Below, piece after piece: positions 6,384-15,061 of a stretch of DNA of 27,289 nt. The stretch spans positions 1 through 27,289 of the forward strand of contig PUOQ01000028.1 in assembly GCA_003552785.1 (NCBI GenBank), written 5' to 3'. The position numbers and the translations under genes were made by a program. This DNA comes from Dehalococcoidia bacterium (lineage in GTDB: Bacteria > Chloroflexota > Dehalococcoidia > Dehalococcoidales > CSSed11-197). How positions within the stretch are numbered: the stretch's first letter is position 1; each line of letters begins with the position of its first letter. The notes beneath the pieces are model-generated. The model worked only from the letters and a program-made list of their open reading frames with translations. It was not told the origin of the DNA and did no database searches.

Positions 6384-8594
6384 GTGGTTTTAATCCAGAC
6401 AGGCAATATAGATGATCTGGTAAAAAAAGCCGGAAAGTACTTGCCGGAAGAGAAGCTTCAACTTCTAAAGAGGGCCTATGATTTTGCCTGTAACTCACAT
6501 GAAGGTCAGGTCAGGCTGTCCGGAGGGCCTTATGTCGCTCACCCGTTGCATGTTGCTTTGATCCTGGCAGATCTTCAGCTTGACAGCAGTGCACTGGCTG
6601 CCAGCCTGCTTCATGATACAGTTGAGGACAGCAGTGTCAGCCTTGAAAAAATAAAAAAAGATTTTGGCCATGAAATAGCCAGCCTGGTTGACGGGACCAC
6701 CAAGCTTGAAGAGCTTTCCCGAAAAACACCAGCCACCGGCCTTAAAAGTGGCATTCAGGCTGCGCAGCAGGCTGAGAATCTGCGAAAAATGCTGGTTGCC
6801 ATGGCCGAGGATTTGAGGGTGGTTTTTATCAAGCTGGCCGATCGTTTGCACAACATGCGAACCCTGGCTGCTCTGCCGCCTGAAAAACAGGAACGAATCG
6901 CGCGGGAAACAATCGAAATATATGCCCCTTTAGCCCACCGGCTGGGCATCTGGGAGCTCAAATGGGAACTTGAGGACCTTTCGTTCAGGTATCTTGAACC
7001 ATCAAGGTATGCCCAGATAAGCAGAATGGTCAATCTGCGCCGCAACCAGCGGGAAGCAATCATAAACCGGCTTGTAAGTGTTCTGAAAGATGAGTTTGAA
7101 AAAGCCGGGCTGCAGGGTGAAGTTACGGGGCGGCCCAAACATCTTTACTCTATATATCAGAAGATGCGCAAATATGAAAGCCAGGGCAAGCGTTTTGACG
7201 ATATCCAGGATTTGCTGGCTCTAAGGGTGCTGGTTAATACTGTGCCGGATTGTTATAACGCCATTGGAGTGGTGCATAGCCTCTGGCGGCCTATGCCGGG
7301 TTATTTTGATGATTATATTGCCAACCCCAAGGCCAATGGCTACCAGTCCCTCCACACAGCTGTAATGGCCATGAGGAGTATTCCTCTGGAAGTGCAAATT
7401 CGGACTTATGACATGCATCATTTCGCAGAATACGGTGTTGCTTCCCACTGGCAGTATAAAGAAGGCGAAAAGAAAGACGGCCTTTTTGAGCAAAAACTTG
7501 GCTGGTTGCGGCAACTGGTGGACTGGCACCGGGAATTGACCGGTGCGGAGGAGTTTCTGGAGTCGGTAAAAACAGATATTTTCAATGACCAGGTTTTTGT
7601 TTTTACCCCCAAGGGAGAAATCAAGGACCTGCCACAGGGCGCAACCCCCATAGACTTTGCCTATCGCATTCATACCGATCTGGGCCACCGTTGTATCGGA
7701 GCCAAAGTAAACAGCAGGCTGATGCCCCTCAATTACCAGCTTAAAAACGGGGAAGTGGTTGAAATAATTGCCGCTAAAAAGGATAAAGCTCCCAGCCGAG
7801 ACTGGCTAAACCCGAACCTGGGTTACGTTCGCACCTCTCATGCACGTGAGAAGCTGCGCCAGTTTTTCAAGCGCCAGGAGAGAGCTGAAAACATCGAACT
7901 CGGGCGTAACTTACTGGAAAAAGAAATGCGCCGCCTGGGCTTGAAAATGGGCAGCCGCGAAGAGATAGCACGAATGTTCAGCTATGAAAATGTTGATGAT
8001 TTCCTGGCTGCTATCGGTTATGGCGGAGTAAGCCAGCATCAAATTGCCATGAAGCTAGTCAGCCAGCAGGAGGCTCCCAAACAGGCTGTTGAGCAGGCGC
8101 CGGTTAAAAAAACGACTTCATCGGTAAGAGTGCTGGGCGCCGGAAATATGTTGACCAGCCTGGCTTTTTGCTGTAATCCTGTGCCCGGCGATGCCATTAT
8201 CGGTTATATAACCCGCAATAAAGGAGTTACCGTTCACCGGGCAGATTGCCATAATGTAATGCGCCCCGATCTTGAACGTGAAAGGCTGGTCGAGGTAGAC
8301 TGGGGGCAGTCTGACAGGCTTTACCCGGTTCGTATGCGCCTGATAGCCTGGGACAGAGTCGGGCTGGTTAGAGATTTTTCCACTGTGATAGCAGAAGAGA
8401 AAATTAATATAATGAGCATGACGGTCACTGAACATGACGACGGAACTTCAGTCATTGATTTTACGCTGGCTACCGGTAGTCTGTATCAACTCAGCCGGCT
8501 CATTAATAAGCTGGAAGGTATAAAAGGGGTGGTTAGTATCGTCCGCATGGGCGAAGACTCTGCTGTTAACCCTTCAACTTCACAGACGTCTTAA
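6384..8594 (+). CDS. rel: Bifunctional (p)ppGpp synthetase/hydrolase
   Basis: This 736-residue RelA/SpoT-family protein should make and degrade the stringent-response alarmone (p)ppGpp. The N-terminal hydrolase domain is intact, with H53 and the HD pair at 77-78 followed by E81-D82 (LLHDTVEDS). The synthetase domain shows ANGYQSLHT and EVQIRTYDMHHFAEYGVASHW. The TGS domain (DQVFVFTPKGEIKDLPQGAT) begins near residue 400, and a C-terminal ACT domain covers about 655-725. At the synthetase metal-site motif it has PGYFDDY (Y307-D310), closer to the E-x-D-D form of monofunctional RelA than to the R-x-K-D of classical bifunctional enzymes. The start is GTG at 6384 with GAGGAGG six bases upstream. 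It is divergent from padR and probably independent of the dehalogenase locus. Confidence 0.95.
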   Translation: MVLIQTGNIDDLVKKAGKYLPEEKLQLLKRAYDFACNSHEGQVRLSGGPYVAHPLHVALILADLQLDSSALAASLLHDTVEDSSVSLEKIKKDFGHEIASLVDGTTKLEELSRKTPATGLKSGIQAAQQAENLRKMLVAMAEDLRVVFIKLADRLHNMRTLAALPPEKQERIARETIEIYAPLAHRLGIWELKWELEDLSFRYLEPSRYAQISRMVNLRRNQREAIINRLVSVLKDEFEKAGLQGEVTGRPKHLYSIYQKMRKYESQGKRFDDIQDLLALRVLVNTVPDCYNAIGVVHSLWRPMPGYFDDYIANPKANGYQSLHTAVMAMRSIPLEVQIRTYDMHHFAEYGVASHWQYKEGEKKDGLFEQKLGWLRQLVDWHRELTGAEEFLESVKTDIFNDQVFVFTPKGEIKDLPQGATPIDFAYRIHTDLGHRCIGAKVNSRLMPLNYQLKNGEVVEIIAAKKDKAPSRDWLNPNLGYVRTSHAREKLRQFFKRQERAENIELGRNLLEKEMRRLGLKMGSREEIARMFSYENVDDFLAAIGYGGVSQHQIAMKLVSQQEAPKQAVEQAPVKKTTSSVRVLGAGNMLTSLAFCCNPVPGDAIIGYITRNKGVTVHRADCHNVMRPDLERERLVEVDWGQSDRLYPVRMRLIAWDRVGLVRDFSTVIAEEKINIMSMTVTEHDDGTSVIDFTLATGSLYQLSRLINKLEGIKGVVSIVRMGEDSAVNPSTSQTS

Positions 8595-8607
8595 TTTATA
8601 GTAAAAT
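8579..8607 (+). promoter_or_regulatory. Promoter of rpsT
   Basis: TTCACA (8579-8584) and TAAAAT (8602-8607) are separated by 17 bases, each matching five of six consensus positions. The -35 box lies inside the last codons of rel, and the expected start near 8614 leaves a leader of about 27 bases before the TTG start of rpsT. Confidence 0.55.
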
Positions 8608-8640
8608 GATTACTTGTTCTTTATTAAAGGAGGAAATTGT

Positions 8641-8907
8641 TTGGCCAATACTAAATCTGCTCAGAAGAAAAACCGTGCCGACCAGAAAAAGACAATAAGA
8701 AATAAAGTTGTAAGGACCAGAACTCGAACACTGGTGGGCCGTGCCCGGAAGTCCGCCGAAAGGGCTCCTGACGCAGCCGGGCAAGAGGTAGCTGCTGCTT
8801 TAAGCTCCCTCGACAGGGCTGCCAGCAAGGGTATTATTCACCCCAATAACGCCGCGAGGCGTAAATCACGCCTGGTGCAAAAGCTGAATAAAACTCAAAG
8901 CAGGTAG
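8641..8907 (+). CDS. rpsT: 30S ribosomal protein S20
   Basis: This 88-residue basic protein begins ANTKSAQKKNRADQKKTIRN after the initiator. It contains the typical helical S20 sequence ending in KGIIHPNNAARRKSRLVQKL. S20 binds 16S rRNA early in small-subunit assembly. The start is TTG at 8641 with a perfect AAAGGAGG seven bases upstream; an ATG at 8614 would add nine residues foreign to the family and lacks a ribosome site. E. coli rpsT also uses UUG, which there is linked to low initiation efficiency and autogenous control, so the rare start may be functionally conserved. It is monocistronic here: the next gene is on the opposite strand. Confidence 0.95.
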   Translation: MANTKSAQKKNRADQKKTIRNKVVRTRTRTLVGRARKSAERAPDAAGQEVAAALSSLDRAASKGIIHPNNAARRKSRLVQKLNKTQSR

Positions 8908-8931
8908 CAAATGTTCTATCAGGGAAACAGT

Positions 8932-8962
8932 TCCAATCAGGGCATAAACGGGGCTGTTTCCC
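8932..8962 (+). terminator. Inverted repeat after rpsT, possible terminator
   Basis: GGGAAACAG (8932-8940) and CTGTTTCCC (8954-8962) form a perfect 9-bp stem with a 13-base loop. It lies 25 bases after the rpsT stop, between the convergent rpsT and Smr genes. No T-run follows on either strand, so it would be a weak or factor-assisted terminator or a mRNA-stabilising hairpin. Confidence 0.45.
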
Positions 8963-8997
8963 CTGCTTGTGCATGCTCTTTACCTGTGTAAAATTAT

Positions 8998-9258
8998 TTA
9001 GCAGACCAGGTTTGCCTGAGTTGCCCCCTGGCCGCCGTTGAATTTATCGGCCGTATAAAACGATCTTACCAGGCGATGAGTTGACAGAAACCTGGCAATT
9101 TCGGTTTTCAGCACCCCGGTTCCTTTGCCGTGAATTATAAATACACGGTTTAATCTGGCCTGATAGGCCTGGTAAAGAAAAGCTTCAACTTTTATAATAG
9201 CTTCATCTACCGTGTGGCCGTGCAGATCGATACGGTCATATCCAGCCGGTTTTTTCAT
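8998..9258 (-). CDS. Stand-alone Smr-domain protein
   Basis: This 86-residue protein consists only of an Smr domain, the C-terminal nuclease module of MutS2. The hallmark motifs are DLHGHTVDEA (residues 11-20) and IIHGKGTGVLK (from 41), and the end (QGATQANLVC) corresponds to the family's final beta strand. Smr domains nick or cleave branched DNA or RNA; stand-alone members have been linked to recombination, ribosome rescue or RNA decay. No MutS2 core is adjacent. The ATG at 9256-9258 has no ribosome site and is immediately preceded by TATAAT on the minus strand, so the true start or transcription start is uncertain. It is divergent from the formate dehydrogenase operon. Confidence 0.82.
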   Translation of the reverse strand: MKKPAGYDRIDLHGHTVDEAIIKVEAFLYQAYQARLNRVFIIHGKGTGVLKTEIARFLSTHRLVRSFYTADKFNGGQGATQANLVC

Positions 9259-9299
9259 ATTATATAAGTTTAACTTTACCGGCTCTCAGGTACAAGTAT

Positions 9300-9328
9300 T
9301 TGAAATAAAAGAATCAATATTCTATAAT
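9300..9328 (+). promoter_or_regulatory. Promoter of the formate dehydrogenase operon
   Basis: TTGAAA (9300-9305) is separated by 17 bases from a perfect TATAAT (9323-9328). The predicted start near 9335 gives a leader of about 47 bases before the first gene. It lies in the 123-base gap between divergent genes. Confidence 0.65.
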
Positions 9329-9381
9329 TTTCCTTCTTCTGCCCGTCAAATAACCCTCTTCGCAAACCAGGTGTAGCTTAT

Positions 9382-9843
9382 ATGGAAAGAATCCTCGATA
9401 AATCAAGTATTGATGAAGTGTTAAAAGTCTACCCTGCCCGCAGGGACAGCCTTGTACGCCTGCTTCAGGCCATGCAATCTAAATTCGGGTACCTGTCTGA
9501 GGAAGTTATGCTTGCGGTTGCAGATTATCTCAATCTTTCACCCAGCAGCGTTTACAGCGTGGCTACTTTTTATGCTCAGTTCAAGTTTAAACCCGCAGGG
9601 CGTCATTGTATCAAAGTGTGTTACGGTACAGCCTGCCATGTTAAGGGTGCGGGTAAGGTGCTAACTGAGCTGGAAAGAAAACTGGGCATAAAAAAGGGGG
9701 AAACAACCCCGGACCGAGAATATACTCTTGAAACAGAGGCCTGCTTTGGCTCGTGTGCGCTGGCTCCGCTGGTAATGATTGACAGCGAGTTTTATGGCCG
9801 GGTAACACCGGATAGTGCTCCTGACCTTATAGGAGGCGATTAA
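9382..9843 (+). CDS. NuoE-like 2Fe-2S subunit of NAD-linked formate dehydrogenase
   Basis: This 153-residue thioredoxin-fold subunit carries one 2Fe-2S cluster, bound by C80, C85 (CYGTAC), C121 and C125 (CFGSC). It belongs to the NuoE/HoxE/FdsG/HndA family. It normally sits against the NADH-binding subunit and relays or stores electrons between flavin and the other iron-sulfur centres. The stop codon overlaps the start of the next gene by one base (TAATG). The position in front of a NuoF-like gene and a formate dehydrogenase catalytic gene shows that it is part of a soluble NAD-dependent formate dehydrogenase, not of respiratory complex I. There is no nuoA-D or nuoH-N gene nearby. Confidence 0.9.
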   Translation: MERILDKSSIDEVLKVYPARRDSLVRLLQAMQSKFGYLSEEVMLAVADYLNLSPSSVYSVATFYAQFKFKPAGRHCIKVCYGTACHVKGAGKVLTELERKLGIKKGETTPDREYTLETEACFGSCALAPLVMIDSEFYGRVTPDSAPDLIGGD

Positions 9844-11510
9844 TGGGCCTTAACAGCTTGAGAAAAGAATCCATACATGAATGGAATGAGGTTTTGAACC
9901 CTTCCCGGCCTCAGATATTTGTGGGCATGTCGACCTGTGGTGAGGCCTCAGGTGTTGTGGCGGTAAACAAAGCAATCCAGGACGGGCTCGAAGAACACGG
10001 TATTGATGCTGTGGTCAATAAGACCGGTTGTCTGGGTATTTGCTACTGTGAGCCCCTGGTAGATATTATTAAGCCGGGTAAACCGCGCATCAGTTACCGT
10101 TCTGTTGAAAAAACAAATGTTTCAGGCTTATTAAAAGATTATATCCTTGACGACAATCCCCGCCCGGACCTGGCGCTGGGCGCATGGGGGCAGGAATTTA
10201 AGGGCATTCCTGATCTGTTTGAACTGGATTTCATGAAATTCCAGGTTCGGATTGCTTTAAGGAATGCAGGCGTAATTAATCCTGAAAACTTTTCTCATTA
10301 TTTAGCACGTGGCGGCTATCAGGGCTTTGAGAAAGCTCTGGATATGGACCCTGAAGAAATTATTGCCGAAATTGAAAAAGCCGGCTTGCGGGGCAGGGGT
10401 GGTGCCGGTTTTCCAACCGGAATGAAATGGAAACTGTGCCGCAAATCCCGGAATTTTCCGAAATACCTGATCTGCAACGCTGATGAAGGTGACCCGGGAG
10501 CTTTTATGGACCGCTCCCTGCTTGAGAGTGACCCCCATTCGGTTCTTGAAGGCATGCTCATCGGGGCATATGCGATTGGGTGCAGCCGGGGCTTTATCTA
10601 TATCCGGGCTGAGTACCCGCTGGCCATAAAGAGGTTAAAAATAGCACTTGAACACATGAAGCGCCACCATCTTCTTGGCGAAAATATACTGGGCTCAGGT
10701 TTTAGTTTTGACATTGAAATCCGTGAAGGCGCCGGCGCTTTCGTCTGCGGAGAAGAAACAGCCCTTATGAAATCTATAGAAGGGCAGAGAGGAACACCTT
10801 ACTCCAGGCCTCCCTTTCCTGCTCAGGCCGGATTATGGGGCAAGCCCACCAATATTAACAATGTGGAAACCTGGGCGAATGTACCGGTTATACTGGAAAA
10901 AGGGGCCGGATGGTTTAACAGGCATGGCACAGAAAAAAGCAAGGGCACCAAGACCTTTGCGCTGGCGGGAAAAGTAAACAATACCGGCTTGATAGAAGTA
11001 CCGATGGGCATGACGCTGGAAAAAATCGTTTATGCTATTGGTGGCGGGGTCTGTGATGGTAAAGAATTAAAGGCTGTACAGACGGGTGGCCCGGCAGGTG
11101 GCTGCTTGCCACTTGCCAAGCTGGGCCTGACGGTAGATTACGAATCTCTGGCTGAGGCAGGCTCCATAATGGGTTCTGGTGGCATGATTGTGCTGGATGA
11201 AGATGACAGCATGCTCGAAACTGCCAGGTATTTTCTTGCATTTATTCAAGAAGAGTCGTGTGGTAAATGCGTTCCCTGCCGAACCGGCACCAGGCAGATG
11301 CTTGCTATACTGGATACGTTTATAAAGGGCAGGGGTAAACCGCAAGATATTGAAACGCTTCTAAGCCTGGGAGATTCCATAAAAAAGACATCACTTTGTG
11401 GCCTCGGCCAGGCTGCTCCCAACCCTGTGCTCACTACCATCAACTATTTTCGGGGTGAATATGAAAAAGGAATCAACCCCAAATTGCTTCGGGCAAAGGC
11501 CCATCAATAG
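9843..11510 (+). CDS. NuoF-like NADH/FMN-binding subunit of formate dehydrogenase
   Basis: This 555-residue diaphorase subunit exchanges electrons with NAD(H) through FMN. The N-terminal 100 residues are a thioredoxin-like domain with cysteines C32, C63, C67 and C69 (STCGEASG, GCLGICYCEP). The core follows, with the FMN/NADH loop GLRGRGGAGFPTGMKW near 180, NADEGDPGAFMDR, and GAGAFVCGEETALMKSIEGQ with RGTPYSRPPFPA. The 4Fe-4S ligands are C473, C476, C479 and C519. The protein ends 36 residues after C519, so it lacks the C-terminal two-cluster ferredoxin domain found in many electron-bifurcating HydB/HndC relatives. That favours a simple NAD-dependent FdsB-type role, though bifurcation is not excluded. 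It is translationally coupled to the NuoE-like gene. Confidence 0.92.
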   Translation: MGLNSLRKESIHEWNEVLNPSRPQIFVGMSTCGEASGVVAVNKAIQDGLEEHGIDAVVNKTGCLGICYCEPLVDIIKPGKPRISYRSVEKTNVSGLLKDYILDDNPRPDLALGAWGQEFKGIPDLFELDFMKFQVRIALRNAGVINPENFSHYLARGGYQGFEKALDMDPEEIIAEIEKAGLRGRGGAGFPTGMKWKLCRKSRNFPKYLICNADEGDPGAFMDRSLLESDPHSVLEGMLIGAYAIGCSRGFIYIRAEYPLAIKRLKIALEHMKRHHLLGENILGSGFSFDIEIREGAGAFVCGEETALMKSIEGQRGTPYSRPPFPAQAGLWGKPTNINNVETWANVPVILEKGAGWFNRHGTEKSKGTKTFALAGKVNNTGLIEVPMGMTLEKIVYAIGGGVCDGKELKAVQTGGPAGGCLPLAKLGLTVDYESLAEAGSIMGSGGMIVLDEDDSMLETARYFLAFIQEESCGKCVPCRTGTRQMLAILDTFIKGRGKPQDIETLLSLGDSIKKTSLCGLGQAAPNPVLTTINYFRGEYEKGINPKLLRAKAHQ

Positions 11511-11530
11511 AAGGCGTAAAAGAAGTTTTA

Positions 11531-14200
11531 ATGGAAACTTTTAAATTGAAAATAGATGACAGGCAGATAAATGCAGGTGGCGGAGACACCGTTCTTCAGG
11601 CTGCGCTGAAAGCGGGTATTTATATTCCCAATTTGTGTTATGACCCCCGTCTTGCGCCGTATGGTGGCTGCCGTATGTGTATTGTGGAAATTGAAGGCAC
11701 AAGGGGTTTTCCTGCAGCCTGCACTACCCGTGCGAGTGATGGCATGGTGGTTAAAACTTACGGGCCTCAACTCGACCGGTTGCGCCTGGATACCCTTGAA
11801 CTGTTACTCTCAGACCATCCAACAGATTGCCTCACTTGCCCCGGCAACCAGCGTTGCGAGCTGCAAAAAGTAGCTTCTTTTCTGGGTTACAACCAGAGAA
11901 GCCTTAAGCCAAGAAAGAGCGATCATCCAATTGATGATTCCAACCCGTTTTTTAACCTGGACCGTAATTATTGCGTATTGTGTGCAAGGTGCGTACGAAC
12001 CTGTGATGAGGTTACCGGAATCAACGCCATCGAGCTGATAAATCGGGGTGATGAAAGCCGGGTGAGCACTTTTGCCGGGTCCCGGCTGGCTGAGTCGGAA
12101 TGCAGGTCCTGCGGTGAGTGCATGGTTTCCTGTCCGGTAGGTGCTATTCATGCTAAAAATTCCCCGGTCGCCACTGAAGAAACTGCTACTATTTGCCCCT
12201 ATTGTGGAGTGGGTTGTGGAATTTATCTTGGTACCAGGCAGGGTAAAATCGTTTCAGTCCGGGGCAATGAAGCCAGCCCTTCAAACCGGGGAAGTTTATG
12301 TGTTAAAGGCCGGTTTGGCATAAATGAATTCGTGCATCATTCAGAAAGGTTGAAATCGCCCCGGGTGAAAAAAGAAGGTGGGTTTGAATCAGCGGAGTGG
12401 GAGGAAGCTTTACGGATTGCCGGCGACAAGCTGTCGGGTTACAAACCGGAAGAAGTCGCTGTTATTGCTTCTGCCAAGGCTACCAATGAAGACAATTATG
12501 TGTTACAGAAATTTACAAGGGCAGTGCTGGGCACCAATAATATCGACCACTGTGCCCGCCTCTGACATGCTCCTACTGTGGCCGGTCTGGCCACTATGCT
12601 GGGAAGCGGCGCCATGACCAATTCCATTGGCGATATAGCCCTTGCCGGTTGCTACCTGCTTATCGGGGCCAATACTTCTGAAACACATCCGGTTATAGGC
12701 TTTGATATAAAGCAGGCGGTTAAATCCGGCTCCGGGCTTGTGATTATCAACCCTGTAAAGATTCCACTGGTCCGGTATGCGGACTTATGGCTGAGAAACA
12801 AACCCGGCACCGATGTAGCTTTGCTCATGGGCATGGCCAGGTCGATACTGGATGAAGGCCTGGCCGATTTAGATTTCATAAATGAGCGCTGCGAAGGTTT
12901 TGAGGAATTTAAAAGAGCCCTGGCTGAATTCGACTTGAAAACGGTGGAAGGTATTACCGGGGTTGGGGCAAAGGATATCAGCAGAGCGGCCAGCATGTAT
13001 GCGCGGGGCAACCCTTCTTCAATCCTTTATGCCATGGGTGTAACCCAGCACAGCCATGGCACAGATAACGTAATGGCGATAGCCAACCTGGCCTTAATGA
13101 CGGGTAATTTTGGAAAGCCCGGCAGTGGCGTTAATCCGTTGCGGGGCCAGAATAACGTCCAGGGTGCCTGTGATATGGGGGCTTTGCCCGATGTTTATAC
13201 AGGCTACCAGAAAGTTTGCAACCCGGATGCCCGGAGCAAGTTTGAAACTGCCTGGGGTGTAAAACTGCCGGATGGCCCGGGCCTTACCGTCACAGAAATG
13301 TTTAAGAAGATCGACCAGGGGTTGATCAAAGCGCTTTATATCGTGGGCGAGAACCCGGTTCTTTCAGACCCGGATGCCGGCCATGTCAGGCAGTCTCTGG
13401 AAAAACTGGAATTACTGGTGGTTCAGGATATATTTATGACCGAAACCGCCCGGCTGGCCCATGTCGTTTTGCCGGCGGTAAGTTTTGCGGAAAAGGAAGG
13501 CACGTTTACCAATACTGAAAGACGGGTTCAAAAGGTTAGAAAAGCAGTAGAGCTTGAGCATGGCAAAGCCCTGCCGGACTGGAAGATAACCGGTCTTATT
13601 GCGCAGCAAATGGGTGCAGACGGGTTTTCATACCAAAGCTCAGAAGAAATAATGACTGAAATTGCCAGCCTTACTCCGAGTTATGCCGGTATAAGTTACA
13701 AACGGCTTGAAGAAGAGGGGCTGCAGTGGCCATGTCCCTCTAATGAACATCCGGGTACCTCCATCTTGCATGTGGAGAGATTTGCCCGTGGTAAAGGACG
13801 CTTCATGCCGCTGGAATATAGACCTGCGCCCGAGGCCCCGGATAGTGAATATCCGCTGCTGCTGACTACCGGACGCAATATTTTCCACTATCACACCGGC
13901 ACCATGACTCGTAAATCAGCCGGTTTGAACGCCCTGTCCGGTCAGGAGCTTGTCAATATTTCTACGGGTGATGCAGCCAGGTTGAAAATAAAAGACGGCG
14001 ACAATGTTTACGTCTCTTCAAGAAGGGGTAAAGTTGCCGCCAGTGCCAGGATTACTGATGACGTGCCGGAAGGCCTGGCTTTTATGACATTCCATTTTGC
14101 AGAAAGCGCTGCCAACATTCTTATGAGTGCCGACAACCTTGATCCAATAGCCAAAATACCCCCCTTGAAAATGGCCTCAGTTAAGATTGCCAGAATATAG
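11531..14200 (+). CDS. fdhA: Formate dehydrogenase catalytic subunit, selenoprotein
   Basis: This molybdenum/tungsten enzyme oxidises formate to CO2 or runs in reverse. It is one gene of 889 residues read through an in-frame TGA at 12563-12565 (Sec345). The active-site context is HCARL-Sec-HAPTVAGL, the family signature. Domains in order: a 2Fe-2S ferredoxin (C36, C47, C50, C64); the H96/C100/C103/C109 cluster; two 4Fe-4S clusters (C148-C158, C191-C201); the Mo-domain 4Fe-4S site (C222, C225, C229, C257); the molybdopterin-binding core; and a dinucleotide-binding C-terminal domain (LLLTTGRNIFHYHTGTMTRK). A SECIS hairpin follows the TGA. The NuoG-like N-terminal region links it to the NuoE/F subunits. 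The gene requires selABCD and fdhD elsewhere in the genome. Confidence 0.93.
12563..12594 (+). promoter_or_regulatory. Selenocysteine codon and bacterial SECIS element
   Basis: The TGA (12563-12565) is followed after 12 bases by a perfect 6-bp stem, GTGGCC (12578-12583) and GGCCAC (12589-12594), closing the five-base loop GGTCT. The E. coli fdhF SECIS has the same GGUCU apical sequence, read by SelB, at about the same distance from its UGA. The frame continues unbroken for 544 codons afterwards. Confidence 0.9.
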
Positions 14201-14300
14201 TAATTCTATTTGCCTGTAAAAAGAAAAAGACCCTCGATACACAAATAGTTGGCAGGTTCAGGCATGGCTGGCAAAGCCTCCTTCTCGGTCACAAGTTGAG

Positions 14301-14327
14301 TTGACTAAAAATTTTCCGCCTGATAAT
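14301..14327 (+). promoter_or_regulatory. Candidate promoter of the lipoprotein gene at 14390
   Basis: TTGACT (14301-14306) and GATAAT (14322-14327) each match five of six consensus bases, but the spacer is only 15. It lies in the 190-base gap after the formate dehydrogenase gene, so the lipoprotein may have its own transcript. No hairpin with a T-run separates the two genes. Confidence 0.35.
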
Positions 14328-14389
14328 CTTTGTAAACCAGTTTAATCTTTAAAAGCACTTTCAGCCATAATTAGCCAGAGGTGAGGGCC

Positions 14390-14791
14390 GTGACTAAACA
14401 AACTTGCATCTTTTCGAGGGTTCTGGCGCTGGTTATGAGCGTGGTTGTGGTTGGGTTGTCGGGGTGCAGTCCGGCCAGCGGCGGATCTTTTCAGATTATA
14501 AGGGGAGGCATAAATACTACACCAAATTCTATTGAAGGCGCTTATGACTATTACACCGGCTATTACTTCAAGGAGGCTATCCTTGAAGCAGGAGATGTAC
14601 TGCTTTTTGAACTGGATGTCACTACCCTGGACGGCCAGTTCAGTGTCAGAGTCGAAAACTCTAGCGGGGAAAAAATTTCAGCCATTGGCAAGGAGTCCGA
14701 GCTTGTTATCGAATCCCCCGGTGTTTACCGGGTGGTAACCGAAGCAAAAGGTCATCAAGGTGCCTTTTCTCTGACCTGGGAGGTTAAATAA
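14390..14791 (+). CDS. Small exported lipoprotein of unknown function
   Basis: The product has about 133 residues. A signal peptide (residues 1-25) ends in the lipobox GLSGC with C26, followed by a serine/glycine linker and a beta-rich domain of about 95 residues without cysteines. Alternating hydrophobic stretches such as DVLLFELDVTTLDGQFSVRV and GVYRVVTEAKGHQGAFSLTW suggest a small beta-sandwich like those appended to secreted enzymes (inference). I prefer the GTG at 14390, with GAGGTGA upstream; the GTG at 14381 is part of that ribosome site. It does not resemble the dehalogenase-operon lipoproteins. The position between formate dehydrogenase and NDH-2 does not reveal its role. Confidence 0.75.
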   Translation: MTKQTCIFSRVLALVMSVVVVGLSGCSPASGGSFQIIRGGINTTPNSIEGAYDYYTGYYFKEAILEAGDVLLFELDVTTLDGQFSVRVENSSGEKISAIGKESELVIESPGVYRVVTEAKGHQGAFSLTWEVK

Positions 14792-14887
14792 TTATATTGT
14801 CTAAAGTATATAGTACAGGCCTGCAAAAACTTGCCCGGGCAACAGTTACTTTTCTAAAGCGGGTTTTAGCAGACAAGCCGGTGGCTG

Positions 14888-14916
14888 GTGAAAGGTTTTT
14901 CCGGGTTTGTTATAAT
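14888..14916 (+). promoter_or_regulatory. Candidate extended -10 promoter upstream of NDH-2
   Basis: TGTTATAAT (14908-14916) is a perfect extended -10 element. The sequence GTGAAA at 14888-14893 is a weak -35 at 17-base spacing. It would give a leader of about 140 bases before the NDH-2 start. Apart from this, the 270-base gap holds no gene I can support. Confidence 0.4.
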
Positions 14917-15061
14917 TGCCGCGTTATTTTTTGTAAGCTCAGGGGCCTGGAGCGGCAGGCAGGAATGCAAAAAAGTAATGCCAGTAATTTAACCCTGGTT
15001 TGAATTTTAATCAATTTTAACGCATGTTAACCTTCTCGTTAATATAGCCAGAAAGGTGTTT

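Noticed and set aside
9382..11510. NuoE/NuoF as part of respiratory complex I
   Set aside because: No other nuo genes are adjacent, and the genes are directly followed by a formate dehydrogenase catalytic gene with NuoG-like N-terminus.
11531..14200. Two separate genes or a frameshifted/nonsense pseudogene split at the TGA at 12563
   Set aside because: The frame is unchanged on both sides, the TGA is exactly at the active-site Sec/Cys position, and a SECIS-type hairpin with the GGTCT loop follows at the right distance.
14797..15003. 68-codon open frame starting with TTG between the lipoprotein and NDH-2
   Set aside because: There is no ribosome site, no recognisable domain or signal peptide, and it covers a promoter-like extended -10 element; more likely non-coding.
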